The notes under the pieces were generated by a model. That model did not search any database and had not been told where the DNA came from. It saw only the letters and a list, made by a program, of their open reading frames with translations. The translations under genes were made by a program, and so were the position numbers. A stretch of DNA of 64,000 bases from Armigeres subalbatus (lineage: Eukaryota > Arthropoda > Insecta > Diptera > Culicidae). Of this stretch, positions 23,402-34,707 are shown piece by piece (the stretch's first letter is position 1; every line of letters starts with the position of its first letter). The stretch spans positions 166,738,908 to 166,802,907 of the forward strand of contig NC_085141.1 in assembly GCF_024139115.2 (NCBI RefSeq). Reading direction: 5' to 3'.

Positions 23402-23927
23402 TGTAGTATAATAGATTGAAATGTTGTAAGTAATGGAATATTGTAAAATTATATTCGGAATGATTTCATGAAAATGACAAAAATATGTAAAATAATCGAT
23501 TATAAAACACGGTATCCCCCAGTATTGAGTAACAGAAGCGCCCAATGTCGCAAATGTCAAAAAAAATTGGAGGGGAAATCCAACTCGACGCTGACTATAA
23601 ATACTGCACACATGTGATGGTTTGGATCAGTTTTTCGACGGATGCAGAGACGGACAGCAGCAGCAGCAGCAGAGCAGCGATCAGGAACACTCGGTGGCAT
23701 CCGAGTAGGAGATCGGTTCCGATGGATGAGCAAGCGGGTGGCACCGCCCTCTGTCCATCGGCGCCTCGATCGAGTGCAGCAGCTGGAGGCCATACTCATG
23801 GCAGATGCAGTCCCGGCGTCATCACACGGAATGTCTCGCTCCGACGATGAGTAAGCGGGTGGCGCCGCCCTCTATTCGTCGGAGCGTTGACTTGGCTCGG
23901 CGAAACGAATGACCTACGGTCACGACA
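23402..23927. repeat. 5' LTR
   Basis: Starts TGTAGTATAATAG and ends GGTCACGACA. A TATA box, TATAAATA, lies at 23596. Downstream are a CAG run and two structured hairpin units (23719-23761, 23837-23886). The 101-aa frame across it is identical in both LTRs, but nothing shows it is translated. Confidence 0.88.
23596..23603 (+). promoter_or_regulatory. TATA box of the LTR promoter
   Basis: TATAAATA lies about 195 bp into the LTR, preceded by AT-rich sequence and followed by GC-rich sequence, as expected at a U3/R junction. The same motif is in the 3' LTR at 28424. Confidence 0.5.
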
Positions 23928-23970
23928 ATGGCCATGTCGGTAGGAGAAATGTAAGTATGCATCGATGAAT

Positions 23971-24323
23971 AGCAAGCTGGTAAGATAACGGACTGCCTTG
24001 CTATAATTTGACAAAAATAACAGATAGCAAGCTGGCGGAAATGGACTGCTTTGCTAATTTTACAAAATACCAGCAATCTGCAAGACTGATTAGCTGAAGA
24101 TTACCAATCTGGCGAGAAAGGACAGATTTGCTTATTAGAATGGAATAGTAACAGCAAGCTGGCGAGAGAAGTCTGCTTTGCTAACACAAGTGAAAAAATA
24201 TATCTGGCGAGGTTAAGGACAGATACTGATCATGAACTAAGTTGCAATCTGGCGTGGAAAGGACAGGTTTGCATATTAGAATGAAAAAGAAACAGCAAGC
24301 TGGCGAGAAAGGACTGCTTTGCT
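23971..24323 (+). repeat. Tandem family of short stem-loops in the LTR-element leader
   Basis: Stem-loops of 28-32 nt recur at about 23971-24002, 24026-24055, 24154-24181, 24244-24272 and 24295-24322, and again beyond the satellite at 27610-27638. One type is GCAAGC...GCTTTGC; the other is GCAATCTG...CAGATTTGC or CAGGTTTGC. The loop keeps GGCG and AAAGGA. Paired positions change together between types. The position just after the 5' LTR would suit a packaging or dimerisation signal, which is inference. Confidence 0.6.
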
Positions 24324-24374
24324 AAAACGAAAAAAAAAACCTGGCGAGCTTAAGGACAGATTCTGAGTCTGGAA

Positions 24375-27300
24375 AAATCTAACGAAGATGGCAATTCTGA
24401 AAACAGCGGCTAGAACTTGTAATTGGTGTTTTGATACTTTTTATGATTTAGTTGCTCGACGGATATTATGAGTTTGGAAAAATCAACTCTAGATGGCATT
24501 TCTGAAATCAGCGGCTAATATTTGATGAAAGTTAGAACTTGTAATTGATGTTTTTGAATATTTTCTGATTTTGTTACTTGACGGACGTTATGAGTCTGGA
24601 AAACTCAATCCAAGATGGCATTTCTGAAATCAGCGGCTAATATTTGATGAAAGTTAGAACTTGTAATTGGTGTTTTTGAATATTTTCTGATTTTGTTGCT
24701 TGACGGACGTTGTGAGTCTAGAAAACTCAACCCAAGATGGCATTTCTGAGAACAACGGCTAATATTTGATGAAAGTTAGAACTTGTAATTGGTGTTTTTG
24801 AACATTTTCTGATTTTGTTGCTTGACGGACGTTATGAGTCTGGAAAACTCAACCCAAGATGGCGTTTCTGAAATCAGCGGCTAATATTTGATGAAAGTTA
24901 GAACTTGTAATTGGTGTTTTTGAATATTTTCTGATTTTGTTGCTTGACGGACGTTATGAGTCTGGAAAACTCAACCCAAGATGGCATTTCTGAGAACAGC
25001 GGCTAATATTTGATGAAAGTTAGAAATTGTAATTGATGTTTTTGAATATTTTCTGATTTTGTTGCTTGACGGACGTTATGAGTCTGGAAAACTCAACCCA
25101 AGATGGCATTTCTGAGAACAACGGCTAATATTTGATGAAAGTTAGAACTTGTAATTGGTGTTTTTGAACAATTTCTGATTTTGTTGCTTGACGGACGTTA
25201 TGAGTCTGGAAAACTCAACCCAAGATGGCATTTCTGAGAACAACGGCTAATATTTGATGAAAGTTAGAAATTGTAATTGGTGTTTTTGAATATTTTCTGA
25301 TTTTGTTGCTTGACGGACGTTATGAGTCTGGAAAACTCAACCCAAGATGGCATTTCTGAGAACAGCGGCTAATATTTAATGAAAGTTAGAAATTGTAATT
25401 GATGTTTTTGAATATTTTCTGATTTTGTTGCTTGACGGATGTTATGAGTCTGGAAAACTCAACCCAAGATGGCATTTCTGAAATCAGCGGCTAATATTTG
25501 ATGAAAGTTAGAACTTTTATTTGGTGTTTTTGAATATTTTCTGATTTTGTTGCTTGACGGACGTTATGAGTCTGGAAAACTCAATCCAAGACGGCATTTC
25601 TGAAATCAGCGGCTAATATTTGATGAAAGTTAAAACTTGTAATTGGTGTTTTTGAATATTTTCTGATTTTGTTGCTTGACGGACGTTATGAGTCTGGAAA
25701 TCTCAACCCAAGATGGCATTTCTGAGAACAACGGCTAATATTTGATGAAAGTTAGAACTTGTAATTGGTGTTTTTGAACATTTTCTGATTTTGTTGCTTG
25801 ACGGACGTTATGAGTCTGGAAAACTCAATCCAAGACGGCATTTCTGAAATCAGCGGCTAATATTTGATGGTAGTTAGAACTTGTAATTGGTGTTTTTGAA
25901 TATTTTCTGATTTTGTTGCTTGACGGACGTTATGAGTCTGGAAATCTCAACCCAAGATGGCATTTCTGAGAACAACGGCTAATATTTGATGAAAGTTAGA
26001 ACTTGTAATTGGTGTTTTTGAATATTTTCTGATTTTGTTGCTTGACGGACGTTATGAGTCTGGAAAACTCAATCCAAGACGGCATTTCTGAAATCAGCGG
26101 CTAATATTTGATGAAAGTTAGAACTTGTAATTGGTGTTTTTGAATATTTTCTGATTTTGTTGCTTGACGGACGTTATGAGTCTGGAAATCTCAACCCAAG
26201 ATGGCATTTCTGAGAACAACGGCTAATATTTGATGAAAGTTAGAACTTGTAATTGGTGTTTTTGAACATTTTCTGATTTTGTTGCTTGACGGACGTTATG
26301 AGTCTGGAAAACTCAACCCAAGATGGCATTTCTGAGAACAGCGGCTAATATTTGATGAAAGTTAGAAATTGTAATTGATGTTTTTGAATATTTTCTGATT
26401 TTGTTGCTTGACGGACGTTATGAGTCTGGAAAACTCAACCCAAGATGGCATTTCTGAAATCAGCGGCTAATATTTGATGAAAGTTAGAACTTGTAATTGA
26501 TGTTTTTGAATATTTTCTGATTTTGTTGCTTGACGGACGTTATGAGTCTGGAAAACTCAATCCAAGACGGCATTTCTGAAATCAGCGGCTAATATTTGAT
26601 GAAAGTTAGAACTTGTAATTGGTGTTTTTGAATATTTTCTGATTTTGTTGCTTGACGGACGTTATGAGTCTGGAAATCTCAACCCAAGATGGCATTTCTG
26701 AGAACAACGGCTAATATTTGATGAAAGTTAGAACTTGTAATTGGTGTTTTTGAACATTTTCTGATTTTGTTGCTTGACGGACGTTATGAGTCTGGAAAAC
26801 TCAACCCAAGATGGCATTTCTGAGAACAGCGGCTAATATTTGATGAAAGTTAGAAATTGTAATTGATGTTTTTGAATATTTTCTGATTTTGTTGCTTGAC
26901 GGACGTTATGAGTTTGGAAAACTCAATCCAAGACGGCATTTCTGAAATCAGCGGCTAATATTTGATGAAAGTTAGAACTTGTAATTGATGTTTTTGAATA
27001 TTTTCTGATTTTGTTGCTTGACGGACGTTATGAGTCTGGAAAACTCAATCCAAGACGGCATTTTTGAAATCAGCGGCTAATATTTGATGAAAGTTAGAAC
27101 TTGTAATTGGTGTTTTTGAATATTTTCTGATTTTGTTGCTTGACGGACGTTATGAGTCTGGAAATCTCAACCCAAGATGGCATTTCTGAGAACAACGGCT
27201 AATATTTGATGAAAGTTAGAACTTGTAATTGGTGTTTTTGAACATTTTCTGATTTTGTTGCTTGACGGACGTTATGAGTCTGGAAAACTCAACCCAAGAT

Positions 27301-27540
27301 GGCATTTCTGAGAACAGCGGCTAATATTTGATGAAAGTTAGAAATTGTAATTGATGTTTTTGAATATTTTCTGATTTTGTTGCTTGACGGACGTTATGAG
27401 TCTGGAAAACTCAACCCAAGATGGCATTTCTGAAATCAGCGGCTAATATTTGATGAAAGTTAGAACTTGTAATTGATGTTTTTGAATATTTTCTGATTTT
27501 GCTGCTTGACGGACGTTATGAGTCTGGAAAACTAAACCCA
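24375..27540. repeat. Satellite array: 26 units of 122 bp
   Basis: The marker TTGCTTGACGG recurs every 122 bp from 24452 to 27502 without a change in period. Units differ at a few positions: AACCCAAGATGG with GAGAACAACGG or GAGAACAGCGG, versus AATCCAAGACGG with GAAATCAGCGG. The variants recur in blocks of a few units, suggesting higher-order amplification. Units near the left edge are most diverged. Stops occur in all frames. Confidence 0.92.
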
Positions 27541-27544
27541 AGTG

Positions 27545-28229
27545 CAATAGAAAAAAAAAGAATGATTATCTGGCGAGCTTAAGGACAGATACTGAACATG
27601 AACAAAGATGCAATCTGGCGTGGAAAGGACAGATTTGCAAATTCAATGACGAGATTGTCGATACTGAATTTCATTGTGATAAAAGTAGTCCTGCAGAATA
27701 TGATGGACTGAAAAAATAGGAGAAATTTTAAGACGGATGTCAAAGTAATAAGTAATAGTGGTTCTTGTTGAATGTTTTCTGATTAGTTTGCCTAATAAAT
27801 GTTAGTATTACTCAAATTAGCAGTTATTATGAGAAGGTAAAATATATATAATCAGCATTATTTAAAAGGACCAATTGATTGAAAAAATTTGAATATAAAA
27901 ATGATGGGATGCAGAACACATGAAGCAGACAGAAGGAGTAGCTTGATTGATTATTCGAGAACATATTGAAACGGAAGTTTAACGAAAACTTTCCAATCTG
28001 ATGCCTAATATATATTATGACCTACTCTGATAACTAGAAATAATGATAAATGATAACGAGCATCGTACAAAAATTTACTGTACTGTATAATACGCAGTGA
28101 GACATTTGGTATATCAAAATAATAAATGTTAATTACTGATTAACAAATACGAGTGTCATATTTATAATGTATAATGAAATTTAACAACGCTTTCTTGGCA
28201 CGATTTCGGAGAGTAGGGGTGAAGGGGAA
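27545..28229. other. 3' internal region of the LTR element
   Basis: Non-coding. It contains one more copy of the leader-type stem-loop (27610-27638), CTGGCGAGCTTAAGGACAGAT as in the leader, unrecognised AT-rich sequence, and the polypurine tract ending at 28229. Confidence 0.6.
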
Positions 28230-28755
28230 TGTAGTATAATAGATTGAAATGTTGTAAGTAATGGAATATTGTAAAATTATATTCGGAATGATTTCATGAA
28301 AATGACAAAAATATGTAAAATAATCGATTATAAAACACGGTATCCCCCAGTATTGAGTAACAGAAGCGCCCAATGTCGCAAATGTCAAAAAAAATTGGAG
28401 GGGAAATCCAACTCGACGCTGACTATAAATACTGCACACATGTGATGGTTTGGATCAGTTTTTCGACGGATGCAGAGACGGACAGCAGCAGCAGCAGCAG
28501 AGCAGCGATCAGGAACACTCGGTGGCATCCGAGTAGGAGATCGGTTCCGATGGATGAGCAAGCGGGTGGCACCGCCCTCTGTCCATCGGCGCCTCGATCG
28601 AGTGCAGCAGCTGGAGGCCATACTCATGGCAGATGCAGTCCCGGCGTCATCACACGGAATGTCTCGCTCCGACGATGAGTAAGCGGGTGGCGCCGCCCTC
28701 TATTCGTCGGAGCGTTGACTTGGCTCGGCGAAACGAATGACCTACGGTCACGACA
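28230..28755. repeat. 3' LTR
   Basis: The copy of 23402-23927 at offset 4828, with the same TATA box and paired hairpin units. It is followed by the CAACT target duplication. Confidence 0.88.
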
Positions 28756-28760
28756 CAACT

Positions 28761-29239
28761 GAGAAGCAGTATCATGAAAAAATGTTTTTTTTCTCCGAGG
28801 TGAGCATTTCGATACTGATTTGTTACGATGTATTGCATTTCAGTTTTGAATTATATTACCTGCAGGTCCAGCCGTAAATCCGTTTGGATTACTTGGGAAT
28901 GTGCATACAGGCCAAGAATATGTATGCAACATGAGGGACCAGATGCAGCCGTTGCGGCAGATATTCTATACCACTGACGGGCGACGGTTGGGCAAGTTCC
29001 GGACATTTTTTTCTACGCTTCGAGCTGTGTAAAATGTATATAGTGTAGATAGATATTTATTGAAATAAAATAATCATCATTTTGTATCAATTGCATAAAT
29101 AACATTAAACGAAGAAGAACCCACAATTTTTTTTAAATTTTCCTGGGGAAATCGATTCTTGATTTTGAGTAATTTTTATTCAAACCGCAGTCTTTTTAGT
29201 ACAGTTATTTTCACTGAAAATGAAGTCTTTAACAACTAC
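28761..29239 (+). other. Exon-like sequence downstream of the LTR element
   Basis: A piece at 28867-29037 begins after CTGCAG, reads NPFGLLGNVHTGQEYVCNMR and ends with a stop, followed by AATAAA at about 29065. It could be the last exon of a small gene or of a host transposon broken by the LTR element. I do not recognise it. Confidence 0.3.
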
Positions 29240-29242
29240 TTA

Positions 29243-29542
29243 GGCTGTGAACCATTCCACCGATTCGTTTAACTTTTAGTTAAAATTTGACAGTTCGATG
29301 GTTATTTCGCCGTGGTTAAAAATAACCCTGCTCCGGAGCATGGTTAGATTTGACAGTTTGATAGTTAAACTTTGTTTGCGAGAAAATTGGCGCCAAATCC
29401 ATTTTGTTCCGAATAACTATCAATCTGTCAAAACTCAAATGGGTCGGCTTCGGAGTAAAATTTTAACCACGATGGGAAAATAACCATCGGGGTGTCAAAT
29501 TTTAACCAAAAGTTAAACGAATCGGTGGAATGGTTCACAGCC
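29243..29542. mobile_element. PIF/Harbinger-type MITE
   Basis: Inverted ends of about 85 bp, starting GGCTGTGAACCATTCCACCG, flanked by TTA on both sides (29240-29242, 29543-29545). A 3-bp TTA duplication and GG start are usual for Harbinger MITEs. No coding sequence. Confidence 0.8.
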
Positions 29543-29549
29543 TTAAAAT

Positions 29550-30063
29550 TAAGTACTTAGCGAAAAACTCAATTTTGAGTGGTTGCACTTAGCTCACCGA
29601 CAAACCGACGGGCCTCTCTGATTCCAAAATTGGCAAAAAATAATACAATCGTTTTACTCCAAGTGTAGTAACTCGTTCTGTCATTACTGACATTAACGTT
29701 CATTTGATAGAAAAAGTCAAGAAGAAGAAGAAGCAAAATGCGCACAATTCGCCAGCTGTTTGACGTCAACATTATATGCACGTTACAAACAATCTACACA
29801 GCGATGTAGATAAAAATAACCAAGTAATTAAAAATCTTTTTTGATGCTTAAATCGACATTGAAGACTTTACGATCATTACACACATTTTCGAAAGTCGAA
29901 TGTTTTTCATTTGGCGAACGAATCCCATCATAAAATTCTCGATATTTATAATATCGAATATTGATTATTATGCGGGAGCTGATGAAATAAATGCATGCGT
30001 GCATGACCAAGTTTGCCCGCACACTTGTGAGAGCTGTTGTGTAAACCATCGCACAGATGGAGC
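29550..30063. other. No gene recognised
   Basis: Unrecognised sequence up to the transposon at 30066. An ACTCAATTTTGAGT palindrome lies near 29567. Confidence 0.35.
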
Positions 30064-30065
30064 TA

Positions 30066-31330
30066 CACGCTTAGTTGGGATAATCTAAAAGTCGGTAAAA
30101 AATACCGATAATCGAACTAAAGTGCACATACCTAAAATGTAGGTAATCATCGATTACCTAAAGTTAGGTAGTGGTGGTTGTCAAGAATTATCGTTAAAAA
30201 TTACCGATTTTCGGTCGTTAATTTTTACCTAAAAATAGGTTTTGGATGTTTGTTTTGGTCACGCAAAAACGTTAAAAATTACCGATTATTCGGTTATTAT
30301 TTAGTGTTTTGTTTCAAATAAAACTAAATTGTTCCGTTCATTATTTTTTATTTTCAATTGAATAAATATAGGAGCATGAGCATATGCTCATCATGCACTA
30401 TCACCAGCAAAGTATTCCAGACTGGAGTTTCTTGTCAGCAAAGAATCAAAGTCATATATAAAACCCATAATTTTGACAAAACATCCCCAAATCATCTTTT
30501 TCACAGCTGTGTTTCGATAATTTAATATGTAGTTAGTTCGTCCTCTCAAATGCCTCGACATTCCAATCAGAACTTTGCCTGCTTTCAACTTTTCTATGTC
30601 TAGCACTGTAAGTACAATGTAATGCCCAGGAAGCAGTGAACACTCGGAAGCATCCTCCGGACTGAGAATCGCATTTGCCTCTCGAGATTGGTAATCTTGT
30701 ACCTTTGCTCGCATGTCCAACTTGAGATCCCCTTGTTAGTAAAACTGCTTTAATATTAAAATTGCCGCCTTGGACGGGTGTGCCAAAGCACCGGGAATAC
30801 CTGATGGTACCTTATCTTATGGAAGCTTTGTTAGCTTCATCAAAATTTTTATTTTTCATCGCCTTCCGTTGCTTAGCAGGATGACGCACGCCATAGACCG
30901 TAGATGACTGGGGTCCAGATCCCGCTCAGGGATGTTTTTCGGGGAAGAATCTGTTGAGGAAACCGAGGAGGAAACGATACCAATAAATAGAGGTCATAAT
31001 TCATTGCAATTTATTCTTAATTATCGAACACTTACCGGAATTTGTTGTTCAATAATGCAGTCCCGGAAACAAGAAAAACCTCGAGAAAAACAGGAAATTG
31101 TGATGGCAGAAAATTGTGGAACTGGAACAGATTGAATTTTTTTGACAAACACAAGAAATATCAACTTTTAGGTAAAAAATAACGACGTCTACTGAAAACG
31201 TCAAATACCTAAAAGTCGGTAAAAATTAACGATAATTATCGCTATTTTTTACCGATATTCGTAGTAAACATTCAATACCTAATTTTAGGTAAAATAATTA
31301 TGTAATTTTAGGTAATGTTATCTAAGCGTG
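30066..31330. mobile_element. CACGCTTAG-end DNA transposon, deleted copy
   Basis: Ends CACGCTTAG and CTAAGCGTG with TA on both sides (30064-30065, 31331-31332). Subterminal sequence is full of short motifs, TACCTA/TAGGTA and TACCGATA/TATCGGTA, in both orientations. Internally a minus-strand frame at 30391-30720 (109 aa, unrecognised, with AVKKMIWGCFVKIMGF) and a plus frame at 30932-31135 look like leftovers of genes. The ends match the larger element at 34982-47738. Confidence 0.75.
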
Positions 31331-31334
31331 TAGG

Positions 31335-32540
31335 TAATGAAAGGAGAGTAATTGCCAAGAAATTTGAAGAACTCTCGGGAACTTTTTCAAATCGGCGTAT
31401 GTAACATTTTGATCAAGCTGAGAAAATGAGCTTGAAAGTTTTCAGATTTCATTTTTATTCCCATTTAGAAACTAATCATTTTTATTGCAATTGAATACAC
31501 CTCAACGATACATTATGAAAAGGTTCATCGTCACTGACCTTGAAATCTGCACTGCGTGTGAACATTTCAGTTATTTTGATAAAAATATATGTTACAACGT
31601 TCTGCAACAGATAAATCACATACGTCGTTTTGATACGTCAGTATGACCGAGGTCATGCTACTTTCGTCGAAATGTTACGCTGCTCCGTACGCTGCATTGT
31701 TGATACGTCGAAATGTTGCGTCAAGTTGAAACGTTTCACGCACATGCGACAAAAAATTGCAACACTTACAACACGACGTAACAACATTTGCTGCAGAAAA
31801 ACAACGTAAAATGTTTTTCTTAACGAAAATCAGAATATTTAAGCGACATGCTTAATTTTGAAATCAGTGATGAAAAAGTACAAGCAGATGCACGTTTTAA
31901 ACTATTTAGTTGTTCGAAAAAAAAAATTTTAAAGTACATTTTCTGCTAAGCGGTGTATGTGCAATATTTTCAACAATGATGTTACACCGTTTTGCAAAAT
32001 ATTGATTTACATTTTTAAAAACACATTTTCATGTAGCTTTGAAGATATACACATTTTTAGATGAATTTGATGCCATATGCTGTTGAAAACGGGTTTGTTT
32101 ACAATTTGCGACATACGTCGTTTTGAAAAAGTACCCGAGAACTGTGTATTGAGATTCTCACGTCCGAATGTGTGAGTGGCGATAAAAGGAAAACAAACAC
32201 TCCTAGATGGTGCTACTCAGCAAAGTTTGGGTAAAAATGAGTATATTTCCATATAATTTTTGACTCCTTCGCAACCATTGTGATGACTCGATCAATTTTG
32301 AGGTTATGAGCAGAAGGAAAACAAACATGTATTTACACATGCCGAATTGCACATCAGTGTGCGAGCGTTAAACGTCACTCATCTCTATGGGAAGGCACGT
32401 CGGTTTGTCGGTGCTTAGCTGTCAAGATGAGTGAAAATGACTTAATTTTGGATTGTTTCGAATTTCAGTGTAGATAGCAGTGTTGCCAAAAGGTAAAGTA
32501 AAAGAATAGGCCTTTTCACGAGAAGTTTAAAAATCCTACA
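31335..32540. other. No gene recognised
   Basis: Non-coding. Repeated ACGTCGTTTTGA-like words and CATCTGCAGA-like words occur, but no transposon end or exon is supported. AGGCCTTTTCACG at 32512 resembles the end of the small MITE at 48029-48172. Confidence 0.35.
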
Positions 32541-32802
32541 GGGAAGAAAAAAAGTACCCAAAATTGAGTATTTTTAAACTTACTTTTGAGTTATTTTTTC
32601 TCTTCTCTTTCATCCACTCTTTCTTTTGTTGTCAAAAACAAAAGAGCCAAACAATCCAACGACGCCAGTTCAATACGGGAAGCCAATTTTGAGTTTTATT
32701 ACCTGAGGTCGAAATTGAGTGAATTAAACTTAAATTTGGGTCAATAAATTTTCCGTTGGGTACTTTTTTAACATGGGAGTGAAGGCAAACTACTTCGACC
32801 CT

Positions 32803-33014
32803 ACCCGGTAAAAATCGTTTACTCGTTAATGGGTACTTTTTCTCTGCTATCTCTTTCTCTCTGCAGAAAAATTCACCCATTTTGGAAGAATAAGTGGATT
32901 TACTCATTTAAATGAGTAGATCCACTTATTCTCCCAAAATGGGTAAATTTTTCAGCGGAGAGACAGAGATAGCAAAGAAAAAGTACCCATTAATGAGTAA
33001 ACGTGTTTCTCCGT
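32803..33014. mobile_element. 210-bp palindromic MITE, copy 2
   Basis: Nearly the reverse complement of 8774-8983: the same ACCCGGTAAAAATCGTTTAC end and the same CATTTAAATG centre, with few differences. Confidence 0.85.
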
Positions 33015-33107
33015 GTACTTACTCAATTTTGGCTTCCCGTACGGATGTTCGAGGTTGGGTGAAATTAACTCACTTTTGGGTAGTTTATTTCTTCCGTAAA
33101 TTGAGTA

Positions 33108-34707
33108 CAGTAATATCCCGATTTTATCACCCCCCTGGTGAATTTTGGGGTGATAAAACAGGGTATGTGACAAAATTGGAAAAAAAAAAATTTCATTTAT
33201 TTTAATTCATTCCACAAATATGAATCATTTTATGCCTTTGAAAGGCCAAATGCGTGAACGATACCCGTTATTTCTTGTCGAAATTGCTTACAGAATATTT
33301 CCCAGGTACTCAGAAGTCGTTCACTAATAAAATTACAAACTTATATTTTATTCAGCTTTCACTTATAATCTTTATATGGTTTTGTGAACATTCTTATTAT
33401 GTTTGTAATATTAATCATTATTAAATACATTTTACCTGCTATTTGTCCTACTCATATTGATTATGTTTGCGCAGACATATAGTTTATAAGTCAGGCGTTA
33501 TAACTGAAATTTATATCGTTTCACACATAATCTTAAGTATTTTCGGTGCAGTGTGAGATGACGCTCTGAGGTGAAAGCAGGTTCATCTTTCGTATTTTCA
33601 GCAGCTCCTAAGGTAAGATTCAACTATTGATTTTCTTCAAACAAATACCTATATGTAATGGTTATTATTTATAAATTTTAGGCGAAAATGTATAGCTGCA
33701 AGCATTGTAGGAATCAACCTCCAGATGAACTGTTTTTATGAGCAAAATGTACCAGAAATGCCGACGATTGTGATCCGGTTCGGATTAGTTCTTTAAACGT
33801 TTACCACCATTTTGGATGTGACCATCTGCAGAAGCTATATATAGTTACAAAATCCGATTTTCCGCGCGTATTTGTAAAGGTAATCATGAAATATTTATAT
33901 TTTAGGTTTTTCATTTAATGTTAACAAATGATATCAAATATATATTTTCAGCGCTTCAAATGCTCTGACAAGATAAAAAAAATTACAGGAGATGCCGAGA
34001 AAAAGGATGGAAACGACGTCAACACTCGCCGGTATTCCCACCGTCATCTGCCGTACGAAGTGTGCAAGTGTTCCTTAGCCGGAACAACACCTACGGGAAC
34101 GAATTCGGTGGTGGTGATCTAGTTGCAGTTGGGGACATCGTTGCATATTTTAAACTCAATTGATTAACAATAACAACAAGTACGGTAAATTTGAATAAAT
34201 AAATGAATTTAGTAATCATAAACACGTTTCTTGTTTTTGTTATTGGAAATTAAAACATATTGCTTATTATACCATCCCAAATGTATTTTACTGATCTCAC
34301 ACATAAATTTTATTTTACATCGCCCTATAAAAATGATAAGGGACAAACATAAAGAGTATTTGCCATTAGAACATAAACTTTATTCGACTGAAGTTCTATA
34401 ACATTTATAATGTTCAAATATAGATTTTATTCATAAAATCTAATTGCAAAAATTTATGTAACTTGACACATACAAGTTATGCGGAAATTTTCTTCGGTGT
34501 TCGTAATAAACTACATGCGGTGAAAGTTATTTCATGAAAATCAATGTTATTTTTAGTATTATTTACGAAAATAAAAAGAATGACAAAATTTTTTGGGGTG
34601 ATCGGGTCGAAAACGTGACAAAATCGGGACGTGATAAAATCGGGTCGAAATCGTGATAAAATCGGGGGTAGACAAAATCGGGGAGTGACAAAATCGGGTC
34701 AACACTG
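33108..34707. mobile_element. TA-flanked DNA transposon with CAGT...CCCGATTTT ends
   Basis: Left CAGTAATATCCCGATTTTAT and right (reverse complement CAGTGTTGACCCGATTTTGT), with TA on each side (33106-33107, 34708-34709). GTGACAAAATCGGG or variants repeat five times at the right end. Two exon-like pieces on the plus strand, 33688-33879 with a stop inside (MYSCKHCRNQ, then HHFGCDHLQK) and 33952-34122 (RFKCSDKIKK), suggest a decayed zinc-binding protein. CAG ends with TA target suggest a Tc1/mariner- or pogo-like element, unproven. Confidence 0.65.

Larger units (their letters stand above)
23402..28755. mobile_element. Non-autonomous LTR retrotransposon carrying a 122-bp tandem array
   Basis: Two direct repeats of 526 bp (23402-23927 and 28230-28755), which I read as identical, begin TG and end CA. 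They are flanked by the 5-bp target duplication CAACT (23397-23401, 28756-28760). A purine tract, GGAGAGTAGGGGTGAAGGGGA, ends immediately before the 3' LTR. The 5' LTR is followed after 1 nt by TGGCCATGTCGG, a candidate primer-binding site. The internal 4.3 kb has no Gag or Pol: it holds repeated hairpins and 26 units of a 122-bp repeat. Identical LTRs imply a recent insertion, so proteins must have come from another element. It behaves like a LARD/TRIM-type element; the helper family is unknown. Confidence 0.88.

Noticed and set aside
23545..23850. 101-aa open frame repeated at 28373-28678
   Set aside because: It is identical only because both lie in the two LTRs; the frame crosses the TATA box and hairpins and has no recognisable domain.
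24375..27540. CRISPR-like array of repeats
   Set aside because: Units are contiguous 122-bp repeats without unique spacers, in a eukaryotic genome; it is a satellite.
30870..30940. tRNA-like sequence with a GGTCCAGATCC box
   Set aside because: No A box at the right distance and no stem pairing.
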